A stretch of 64,000 nucleotides of DNA, from the NCBI GenBank assembly GCA_016710075.1, contig JADJLO010000021.1:105642-169641 (forward strand), read 5' to 3'. This document shows positions 44,626-54,892 of this stretch, piece by piece; positions within the stretch are counted from its first letter, which is position 1; every line of letters starts with the position of its first letter. The notes under the pieces are model-generated. The model was not told the DNA's origin. It worked only from the letters and a program-made list of their open reading frames with translations, and searched no databases. The stretch comes from Acidobacteriota bacterium. Its GTDB lineage: Bacteria > Acidobacteriota > Blastocatellia > RBC074. The translations under genes and the position numbers were made by a program.

Positions 44626-45312
44626 ATGATTGAAATTGCGCCATCGATTTTATCGGCAGACTTCACGCGGCTCGGGGAACAGATTTCGGCGGTCGAGCAG
44701 GCGGGTGCGTCATACATTCATGTTGATGTCATGGATGGTCATTTCGTGCCGAATTTGACGGTTGGGCCATTCATCGTCGAATGGGTCAGAAAGACGACGA
44801 CGCTGCCGATCGATGCGCATCTGATGATCGAGAATCCGGACAACTTCATTGCCGCCTTTGCGAAAGCCGGTGCGAATCTGATTTCGGTGCATCCTGAAGC
44901 GACATATCATCTGAATCGCACGCTGGCATTGATCAGGCAGGCGGGATGCAGGGCGGGCGTGGTCCTCAATCCGGCCACACCGCTGGCCCTGATCGAGGAG
45001 GTGATCCGCGATGTCGATTATGTTCTGGTGATGTCGGTCAACCCGGGATTTGGCGGGCAGAAGTTCATCGAGTCAACCCCGGACAAGTTGCGAAGGCTTC
45101 GCGAATTGATCGCCATCAAAGGCTCCAAGGCCAGGATCGAAATAGACGGCGGCATCGGTCCTGAAAACGCCGCCGAAGTGGTCGCCGCAGGAGCCGATAT
45201 CCTGGTCGCAGGATCGTCCGTCTTCGGTTATCCGGATCCCGGTGGAGCCTTGCGCAGGCTGATTATGGCCGCTGAAACCGCTTCAAACCAGGGCTCAATG
45301 CTCAGAGTTTAA
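44626..45312 (+). CDS. rpe: Ribulose-phosphate 3-epimerase
   Basis: Rpe interconverts ribulose-5-phosphate and xylulose-5-phosphate in the pentose phosphate pathway. The TIM barrel starts IAPSILSADFTRLGEQI; metal and catalytic residues lie in YIHVDVMDGHFVPNLTVG, DAHLMIENPDNF and VLVMSVNPGFGGQKFIE, and the phosphate loop is GADILVAGSSVFG. The 228-residue length is normal. The gene lies 77 bases after the PASTA gene and about 110 bases before the BamD-like gene on the same strand. Confidence 0.97.
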   Translation: MIEIAPSILSADFTRLGEQISAVEQAGASYIHVDVMDGHFVPNLTVGPFIVEWVRKTTTLPIDAHLMIENPDNFIAAFAKAGANLISVHPEATYHLNRTLALIRQAGCRAGVVLNPATPLALIEEVIRDVDYVLVMSVNPGFGGQKFIESTPDKLRRLRELIAIKGSKARIEIDGGIGPENAAEVVAAGADILVAGSSVFGYPDPGGALRRLIMAAETASNQGSMLRV

Positions 45313-45421
45313 ACTTGAAGCTCCAGGCTTAGTGCTTTGTGCTTTTCGCCAATACCAGGCTTGGTTATTTACTGGTATAATGCCCGTACGTTGTGGGATG
45401 AAATTCTTAGGAGTACTTAAT

Positions 45422-46579
45422 ATGAGATGTAGAGTTTCGGTATACGCTTTATCAGTGGCGATACTGGCGCTGGCAGTCGGTCTTTCCGGTCGTGGTTCAA
45501 AGGACAAGGTCAAGAATGAAAACGCGCCGATACCGGGGCGCGACAAGGAGATTTACGAGCAGGCGTCAGTCAAGGCCAGGAAGGGCCGCTACGACGAATC
45601 CCGGCTTCTGTACAACGTGGTCATCAGCACCTATCCGGACAGCGAATACCTGCCGCTGGCAAAGCTGGCCATTGCGGATTCATTCTATCTTGAAGGCGGA
45701 ACGAGCAATCTCGAGCAGGCAATCGGAGGGTACAAGGATTTCGCGCAATACTTTCCGACACATCCCAGGATTTGCGACGTCAAGCATAAGATTGCTCATT
45801 CGTTGATGCGTCAGATGGGGGCATACAACCGCGACGCATCAAAAGCCAGGCAGGCGGAATTCCAGCTTAAGGCGGCGCTGCAGAGTTGTCAGATGTCGGC
45901 TTTCAAGCCGCAGATCGAGAGCGATCTCAAGGACGTTCAGCAAGCGCTCGGTTTGCATGAACTCGATATCGCCCGCTTCTACATCAATAATCGCCAGGCT
46001 TACAAAGCCGGCGAAAGCCGTCTTCGCGATATCATCGTTCAATATCCCTTCTTCAGCTATTATGACGAGTCGCTCTATCTTCTTGGAGTGACGCTGATCG
46101 AACAGGAACAGCCTGAAGAGGCCTCAGAGTACTTCACCAAACTGGTGAGAGATTACCCGAACAGCGAATTTTCAAAGAAGGGCCGGGATTATCTGGAAAA
46201 ACTGGGCAAGCCGCTTCCGACTCCCAGCAATAATGATCCGGCGCCTGTCAGACCGGGTTATATGGGCAAATTCGGACTGATTCTTGGTAATAACGGGCTG
46301 GATATTTCCAGGGACGGTGTTCTGCTCAGCAAGGAAGGCACTGAAAAGGATGATGTGAAAGGCATGGCCAAACCTTCAGATGCCAGTGGCGCCACCGGGA
46401 CGCGCGCCATACGCGCCAGCACCAGGCAGAATGTAGATGCCCCGGCGGTGTCTCAGTCGGCTCCTGCCGCCGCTGCTCAGACTCCCGCTCAGACCACTCC
46501 TGCTGCGGATAATAAGAGCGACTCCAAGAATAAAAAAGAGAAGCCACCAAAAGAAGAAGGGCATTCTTGGAATTTTTAA
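45422..46579 (+). CDS. BamD-like outer membrane assembly protein
   Basis: The 385-residue protein resembles BamD/YfiO: a signal sequence, then TPR-like helices 40-260 (KEIYEQASVKARKGRYDESR; VVISTYPDSEYLPLAKLAIA; KLVRDYPNSEFSKKGRDYLE). The C-terminal 100 residues are Ala/Pro/Lys-rich and low in complexity. TAGGAG stands eight bases before the ATG at 45422. The signal sequence ends VGLSGRGSKD, where a lipoprotein would have LSGC. A CGT arginine replaces the expected cysteine codon (TGT), so as written the protein cannot be lipidated. BamD works with BamA in inserting beta-barrels at the outer membrane. The assignment to BamD rather than another TPR lipoprotein is likely but not certain. Confidence 0.75.
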   Translation: MRCRVSVYALSVAILALAVGLSGRGSKDKVKNENAPIPGRDKEIYEQASVKARKGRYDESRLLYNVVISTYPDSEYLPLAKLAIADSFYLEGGTSNLEQAIGGYKDFAQYFPTHPRICDVKHKIAHSLMRQMGAYNRDASKARQAEFQLKAALQSCQMSAFKPQIESDLKDVQQALGLHELDIARFYINNRQAYKAGESRLRDIIVQYPFFSYYDESLYLLGVTLIEQEQPEEASEYFTKLVRDYPNSEFSKKGRDYLEKLGKPLPTPSNNDPAPVRPGYMGKFGLILGNNGLDISRDGVLLSKEGTEKDDVKGMAKPSDASGATGTRAIRASTRQNVDAPAVSQSAPAAAAQTPAQTTPAADNKSDSKNKKEKPPKEEGHSWNF

Positions 46580-46620
46580 ATAATCACTCGTAAATTCCTG
46601 TAAAAATCGGTTATAAATAA

Positions 46621-46742
46621 CGGAAGTTTAAAGTTTAAAGTTTGAAGTTTAAAGGGAAGTTGCCGGTTGTACGGTGAGCCTTGAAGCTCATTCGTCGGCC
46701 GACAATTTTTGCTTTGAACTTTAAACCATAAACTTTAAACTG
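46621..46742. repeat. Heptad TTTAAAG fold-back element
   Basis: GGAAGTTTAAAGTTTAAAGT heptads at 46621-46653 and inverted CTTTGAACTTTAAACC/AAACTTTAAACTGC at 46711-46742 flank about 57 bp. Confidence 0.65.
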
Positions 46743-46794
46743 CTTTATGGATTTAGTGTGTGATTCTTAAGTTTTCTGGACTCCGGGAGGCACT

Positions 46795-47685
46795 GTGGGC
46801 TACAAAATATTGCTGGCCGATGACAGCTTGACTGTACAAAAGATCATCTCGTTGACATTCAAGGATGAGGATATTGACGTAGAGACAGTTAATAATGGCG
46901 ACCAGGCGATTACCCGGCTGCATTATATGAGACCGGCGCTGATCATGGCGGATGTCTCGATTCCCGGAAAGAATGGATATGAGATTTGCGAGTACGTCAA
47001 AAGCCATCCTGATCTGAAGAATACGCCGGTGATTCTGCTGGTTCATGCATTCGAGCCATTCGATGAAGAGCGGGCGAGAAAAGTCGGAGCCGATCAGTTT
47101 CTCAAGAAGCCGTTTCAACCGATCAGAGGGTTGATTTCAACAGTCATGAATCTGATTGAGCCCGAGCGTCTGCCCGAGCGTCTGGAGGAATTGGAAGCGA
47201 AGAATCTTGATAAGCTCGACGTGGTGAATCTGGAAAGTATTGAAGTTGCTGGGAGTGAAGTCTGGAAGAAGGCGGAAGTGATTCCCGGGGTTGCGCCGGT
47301 GAATAATCCGGTTCAATTGGCGCCTCGCAATGACATCGATCACGTGCTTGAGCTGGACGACGTTTTATCAGAAGCCTGGGGAGTGGCGCAGCAGCAGAGC
47401 AGGCCGGTTCCTGATGAAGAGAAATTCATAGAGGCGGTCTCGATGGTAGACCGGTTTGGAGAGCGTGAAGCTGTATCGGAAGCCGGTATTCCGCAGCGAG
47501 TCATAGATGAGATAGTCGATCGTGTGGTTGAGAGGTTGACCGCCGAGTTGGGCGGGAGCAAGCTCAGCGATCAAATTGCGGCTAAGCTGGCTGACAGGAT
47601 CGAAGATCTGGCCGCGCGACAGCATGCAGCGCCGCATGCTGCCAGAATCGAATCCGATTCGCTTCTGGAGTTGGATGAGGTATGA
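46795..47685 (+). CDS. Response regulator with uncharacterised C-terminal region
   Basis: Residues 1-120 are a receiver domain: acidic pair in ILLADDSLTVQK, phospho-acceptor Asp in ALIMADVSIPGKNG, and the conserved Lys in GADQFLKKPFQP. At the position of the conserved Ser/Thr the sequence is VILLVHAF, with Val, so the switch may be altered. The remaining 175 residues are acidic and helical, with no DNA-binding domain recognised, and end LLELDEV. The start is GTG at 46795. No histidine kinase is in the window. Response regulators of this shape occur in Acidobacteriota and Myxococcota. Confidence 0.75.
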   Translation: MGYKILLADDSLTVQKIISLTFKDEDIDVETVNNGDQAITRLHYMRPALIMADVSIPGKNGYEICEYVKSHPDLKNTPVILLVHAFEPFDEERARKVGADQFLKKPFQPIRGLISTVMNLIEPERLPERLEELEAKNLDKLDVVNLESIEVAGSEVWKKAEVIPGVAPVNNPVQLAPRNDIDHVLELDDVLSEAWGVAQQQSRPVPDEEKFIEAVSMVDRFGEREAVSEAGIPQRVIDEIVDRVVERLTAELGGSKLSDQIAAKLADRIEDLAARQHAAPHAARIESDSLLELDEV

Positions 47686-47847
47686 AATTTATCCGTAAAT
47701 ACCCGATCCCGCCTCATTATTCAGGCTGCTTGCCGGCCGCTTTAGTCTCCTGGCCCTGAAATAAAACCTATCTCCCTGTCAGACAATTTCGCCCCCGGCA
47801 ATCAATTGTTTTAATTATTATTATCATCAATAACTGCTTTATTTATT

Positions 47848-50619
<2,772 letters not shown>

Positions 50620-50626
50620 GGCTTGA

Positions 50627-50982
50627 ATAGTTTAAAGTTCAAAGTTTAAAGTTTAAAGTTCGTATCTGCTCAGCCCCGGGTACTGTTGGTTATGTTGAGC
50701 GGCCCTGAAAGGGACGCAGAGTTGTGATCAGCAGTGACGCCCTTTCAGGGCTGGTGAGACATCCACATTCTACCAAGGGCTTCACTCGGCCTACGGCCTC
50801 GCTCAACCCCTGGCTAGTTTATGTCAGCCTTCGGCGCTCAATCTGCAATTTTTACTGATAAGATGGGGCGGAGCATTTACGAATATTTAACAGCAGTAAG
50901 GCTGGTAAACGAAAACCAACGACTCACGGCCGGCAATTCATAACTGACAACCGGCAACCGGACTCTGGCAACTGACAACTTT
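50627..50982. repeat. Intergenic repeat cluster between valS and nadC
   Basis: This 356-bp gap has no gene. It holds heptads (TTTAAAGTTCAAAG, 50627-50662); an inverted pair GCCCTGAAAGGG (50702-50713 and 50740-50751) of the type also seen near 7280; a block with GCCTACGGCCTC and ACCCCTGGCTAG; and a final heptad run of AACTGACAACCGGCAACC type (50935-50980) that reaches the nadC start codon. Confidence 0.65.
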
Positions 50983-51852
50983 ATGGTTATCAATCCACTC
51001 GATCTGAATATAGTTGACGACATAGTCATCTCGGCCCTCGATGAAGATCTTGGCCGTGGGGACATTACATCCCGCGCGGTTGTGAGGGGCGGGGTCACGG
51101 GACGCGGCAGTTTCATGGCCAAGCAGGACCTGATACTGGCGGGGCTTGAAGTTGCGGATGCCGCTTTTGGTTCGCTCGATCCGTACCTGCAGATCGAGTC
51201 AACGGCGACGGATGGCGATTCGATCAGTGCGGGAAAGATTTTCGCCCGAGTCACCGGTGATGCGCAGATTCTGCTGGCGGCGGAAAGGGTTGCGCTCAAT
51301 TTTCTTCAGCGTCTGTCGGGAATTGCGACGATCACCAGAAAATTTGTCGAAGCGATTGATGGCACCGGAGCGAAGATAGTCGACACCAGAAAGACGACTC
51401 CGGGTCTGCGTATGTTCGAAAAATATGCCGTCACTGCGGGAGGCGGGCATAATCATCGTCTCGGGCTCGATGACGGAGTGCTCATCAAGGACAATCACCT
51501 GGCCATGGCGGGCAGCGTGGCCGAAGCGGTCAGACGCGCGCGCGAAGTCGTCGGACACCTGCACAAGATCGAGGTCGAAACATCCACGCTCGAACAGGTC
51601 ATTGAAGCCCTCGATGCGAAAGCCGACATTTTGCTGCTCGATAACATGACTCCTGAAATGGTGGGTCAGGCGGTTGAGATCGTTCGCCGGCGTGAAGGCC
51701 CGGACAGTCGTACTCAAACCGAAGCTTCCGGTGGGATCAATCTCGGCAATGTTCGCGCCTATGCCGAAGCCGGAGTCGATCTGATATCGATCGGAGCTCT
51801 GACTCACTCCGCCCCTGCCGTCGATATCAGCTTCAAGATTAAACCGGCCTGA
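50983..51852 (+). CDS. nadC: Nicotinate-nucleotide pyrophosphorylase (carboxylating)
   Basis: NadC converts quinolinate and PRPP to nicotinate mononucleotide in NAD synthesis. The 289-residue protein has EDLGRGDITSRAV at the N-terminus, RVALNFLQRLSGIAT, and the active-site run TRKTTPGLRMFEKYAVTAGG with GHNHRLGLDDGVLIKDNHL, then LLDNMTPE and EASGGINLGNVRAYAEAGVD. There is no ribosome binding site: the ATG directly follows heptad repeats. nadA and nadB are not in the window. birA follows by 43 bases. Confidence 0.96.
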   Translation: MVINPLDLNIVDDIVISALDEDLGRGDITSRAVVRGGVTGRGSFMAKQDLILAGLEVADAAFGSLDPYLQIESTATDGDSISAGKIFARVTGDAQILLAAERVALNFLQRLSGIATITRKFVEAIDGTGAKIVDTRKTTPGLRMFEKYAVTAGGGHNHRLGLDDGVLIKDNHLAMAGSVAEAVRRAREVVGHLHKIEVETSTLEQVIEALDAKADILLLDNMTPEMVGQAVEIVRRREGPDSRTQTEASGGINLGNVRAYAEAGVDLISIGALTHSAPAVDISFKIKPA

Positions 51853-51895
51853 GCCTGCAGGTACTGATCCCCCTTCAGCCTCTGATTGCATATCA

Positions 51896-52615
51896 ATGTT
51901 CACGATACATCATTTTGAGTCAGTGACTTCGACCAACGACCTTCTCAGGAAGATGGATGAAGCAAAGGAATTCACCTGCGTGGTTGCCGATCAACAGACA
52001 GCCGGCCGCGGAAGGCGCGATCGCACCTGGCATTCCGCGCCCGGTGACGGCCTCTACCTGTCAATCCTGCTGCTGCCTCGATCTTCGGCCAGGGTCCCGC
52101 TGATCAGCCTGATGGCGGCTGTCTCTGTGGCTGAAACGCTGGTCGAACGCGGCCTGAGCGGCGTGGATATCAAGTGGCCCAATGACGTGCTGGCGAATGA
52201 ACGAAAAATCTGCGGGATTCTGACCGAGGGCGCAAGCACTGGACAATCTTCCCGCATCATTCTCGGCATAGGCGTCAATCTAAATCATGGCGTCTTCCCT
52301 GAAGATCTCAATCTGACTGCGACTTCCGTGAAAATTGAAACAGGCAGGGAGGTCGTCGCCGCGGAGTTTCGCGATCAACTGCTTGAGCGGATCGCTCACT
52401 GGTATCAAATCTGGAAGCGCGACCCGGACCTTGTCGTCACTCGATGGGAGCAGCTATCGAGCTATGCGCGAAATCGCCACGTTGCCATATCGACAGGTGA
52501 TGCTCTTATCAACGGCGTCACCGATGGTTTGACCTCCGACGGCGCTCTCCGCGTGATCGACGAAAAGGGAGATGACCGTATTATCCTTGCCGGCGAAGTT
52601 CAGCGGTTGAGATAA
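51896..52615 (+). CDS. birA: Biotin--[acetyl-CoA-carboxylase] ligase
   Basis: BirA attaches biotin to the biotin carboxyl carrier protein. The 239-residue protein has STNDLLRK, the biotin/AMP loop TAGRGRRDRTWHSAPGDGL, the SILLLP strand, KWPNDVLANERKICGIL and the C-terminal SH3-like domain. It lacks the N-terminal helix-turn-helix of E. coli BirA, so it is a ligase only and not a repressor. It starts 43 bases after nadC and probably shares its transcript. Confidence 0.95.
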   Translation: MFTIHHFESVTSTNDLLRKMDEAKEFTCVVADQQTAGRGRRDRTWHSAPGDGLYLSILLLPRSSARVPLISLMAAVSVAETLVERGLSGVDIKWPNDVLANERKICGILTEGASTGQSSRIILGIGVNLNHGVFPEDLNLTATSVKIETGREVVAAEFRDQLLERIAHWYQIWKRDPDLVVTRWEQLSSYARNRHVAISTGDALINGVTDGLTSDGALRVIDEKGDDRIILAGEVQRLR

Positions 52616-52646
52616 ATAAACGAAACAGTCAGGACAAAAAGGCCGC

Positions 52647-53483
52647 GTGGCGATTATTGAGTTGAATGAGTTCGCGAGTGTGATTAAGATGTCATCCGCC
52701 GAAACGAACATGGAAATAACGCGCGACCGAGAGCCCTCGCAGCCCGTCATGAACTATTTCAATTATTTTACCGAGATAGAGGAAGAATTCGTCAAGAGGC
52801 GCAGAAGCCATATGCTGGTTTCGCCGCTCGACTGGTCTTTGATGGAATCATGGAAGCAGCGCGGAGTGCCGCTTCATATTGTGCTGCGCGGAATCAATTC
52901 GTCGTTCGATTCATATGACAAGCGATCAGGTCGCATTCGCAAGGTTAATTCGCTTTTATACTGCCAGCAGGAAGTCGAATTGATGTTTGTGCAGTATGGC
53001 GAATCCCGTGTCGGGAGCAGCGGTGAGCCGGCGGTTGAAGGACAGCCTGAAACTGAAAACGGCGCCGGCGGCAAGGATTCGCCATTCACCATCGGCAGCG
53101 TGATCGATTATCTCAATGAGCAGCGTGAGGCGCTCGAACTGATCAGCCGTAAACACGCAGCCGAAGCCGCTTTGACCGAGACCCTGAACCGGATTTTTCT
53201 CAGGCTGGATCAGATCCTGGATGATTTGCGCACGGGTAAAAATCTACCGGCCGAGAATCTTGAAACTGATCTGACGATGATTGAAGAGGTGCTTCTCGAC
53301 GGTCTCAGGGAGAGCGCCGGCGAGGCCCGCCTCGCCGAATTGAAGAAGGAAGCCGCAGGGCAGTTGCGCTCATATCGACAGACGATGGAGAGCGCCGTCT
53401 ATGACCAGACATTGAATAACCTCATCGCCAGGAAACTGCGCGAACAGTATCATGTGCCACGATTGAGCCTGTTTTATTTATGA
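52647..53483 (+). CDS. Hypothetical helical protein
   Basis: The 278-residue protein has no named domain. The core starts at about residue 37 with NYFNYFTEIEEEFVKRRRSH and continues SPLDWSLMESWKQRGVPLHI. A low-complexity Gly/Glu linker follows, then a long helical C-terminal half (AALTETLNRIFLRLDQILDDL). The GTG start at 52647 has an AAGG nearby; an ATG at 52689 is an alternative. It sits between birA and the 23S methyltransferase, on the same strand with short gaps. From memory, similar hypothetical proteins occur in Acidobacteriota next to RNA methyltransferase genes; a role in the same process cannot be claimed. Confidence 0.6.
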   Translation: MAIIELNEFASVIKMSSAETNMEITRDREPSQPVMNYFNYFTEIEEEFVKRRRSHMLVSPLDWSLMESWKQRGVPLHIVLRGINSSFDSYDKRSGRIRKVNSLLYCQQEVELMFVQYGESRVGSSGEPAVEGQPETENGAGGKDSPFTIGSVIDYLNEQREALELISRKHAAEAALTETLNRIFLRLDQILDDLRTGKNLPAENLETDLTMIEEVLLDGLRESAGEARLAELKKEAAGQLRSYRQTMESAVYDQTLNNLIARKLREQYHVPRLSLFYL

Positions 53484-53550
53484 ACTGACTTTCCCCTTAA
53501 CGTTGGGTTGCCCCCCGCCAGCCCTCCCCAGATGCCCCGAGGTAGGATTT

Positions 53551-54801
53551 ATGTCGACATCCGCAGACGCGGCCGAGAGCGCAAATGATGAGCGGCAGCA
53601 GCTTGCTCAGGGCGAGCTTCACGAAGTGACGATCGAGAAGATCGTATACGGCGGTGACGGGCTTGCCCATATCGGGAGACAAGCGGTATTTGTCCCTTAT
53701 GCCGCGGTTGGCGATCATCTGCGCGTCAAGATCGTCAGCCTGGAACGGAATTATGCGCGGGCGGTGATAGAGGAGATCGTCTGGGCATCGCCGACCAGGC
53801 GGGAACCCACGTGCGCGCATTTTGGAATGTGCGGCGGCTGCCAGCTCCAGCACATCACCTATGCCGCACAACTCGAAGCAAAGGCTTCATTCATTCGTGA
53901 ATCGCTGCGCAGGCTCGGAGGCATCGAGTGGAATGACGAAATAAAAGTCAGATCGGCATCGGAGTTCGGTTACCGTTCCCGCGCCGAATTGAAGGTCAGC
54001 CACAACGGTTCCACAAATCCGCAGATTGGTTATTATCGCAGCGGGACACAGGAAATCTGCGAAGTCACGGATTGCCCGATCCTGCTGCCGGCCGTCAACC
54101 GCGAGCTTCATCGTTTGCGCGTGGAAACATCCATGGTGCCGGCGGACGCCACCCGAATCTTTCTGACGGCCGGCGATGATGAGGTGATACTAACTCCAGG
54201 CACGGGCGAGAATGCCAGAACCGAGGCCATCGATTCGATGGGAACCGCCTATCAGTGCATCTCGGGCATCAAATACGGTTTCGGCGTCAGGTCGTTCTTT
54301 CAGGGAAACAGGCTGCTGGTCGATGAGCTGGTGAACGAGGCCATTGGCGGCAATCGCGGCCGTTTCGCGGTCGATCTTTATGCCGGAGTCGGGTTGTTCA
54401 GTCTTCAACTGGCAAAGACATTCGATCAGGTCTGTGCGGTTGAGGGAAACCGGTTTGCCGCGGCGCACGGCGCCGAAAATGCGCGCGCCAACGGCGTCGG
54501 AAATGTTAAGTACGAGCCGATTTCAGTCGAGGCATGGCTCAAATATAAATCGGGGGAATATCCTCAACCCGATATGATACTGCTCGATCCGCCGCGCGCA
54601 GGGGCAGGACCACAGGTTCTCTCTCGCGTCCTTTCACTCAAGTCGCCTGCGATCTCATACATCTCGTGCGATCCTGCAACACTTGCACGCGATTTGAAGC
54701 AATTGCTCTCGGAAGGGTACAGTATCGAATCGGTCACCGCGCTCGATATGTTTCCTCAGACATTTCATGTCGAGGCCGTGGTCCATTTGAAATTGTCCTG
54801 A
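53551..54801 (+). CDS. 23S rRNA (uracil-5-)-methyltransferase, RlmD/RumA type
   Basis: The 416-residue protein is a TrmA-family m5U methyltransferase. A TRAM domain (VTIEKIVYGGDGLAHIG) comes first. The [4Fe-4S] cysteines follow as CAHFGMCGGCQLQH (C-x5-C-x2-C), with a fourth Cys near ICEVTDCPI. The SAM-binding domain reads VDLYAGVGLFSLQLAKTF, then LLDPPRAG, and the catalytic cysteine is in YISCDPATLARDL. The iron-sulphur motif favours RlmD/RlmCD over TrmA; which uridine is modified cannot be told. ATG 53551 has AGGTAGGA upstream. Confidence 0.88.
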   Translation: MSTSADAAESANDERQQLAQGELHEVTIEKIVYGGDGLAHIGRQAVFVPYAAVGDHLRVKIVSLERNYARAVIEEIVWASPTRREPTCAHFGMCGGCQLQHITYAAQLEAKASFIRESLRRLGGIEWNDEIKVRSASEFGYRSRAELKVSHNGSTNPQIGYYRSGTQEICEVTDCPILLPAVNRELHRLRVETSMVPADATRIFLTAGDDEVILTPGTGENARTEAIDSMGTAYQCISGIKYGFGVRSFFQGNRLLVDELVNEAIGGNRGRFAVDLYAGVGLFSLQLAKTFDQVCAVEGNRFAAAHGAENARANGVGNVKYEPISVEAWLKYKSGEYPQPDMILLDPPRAGAGPQVLSRVLSLKSPAISYISCDPATLARDLKQLLSEGYSIESVTALDMFPQTFHVEAVVHLKLS

Positions 54802-54892
54802 CAGATGCGATAGGTTTTCTTTTTTTTCAGGCAGTAGATTTCTCAGCTACCTCAGAGCCACCCCGGAAATCCCGCCCTGGGGGGATATTTCA

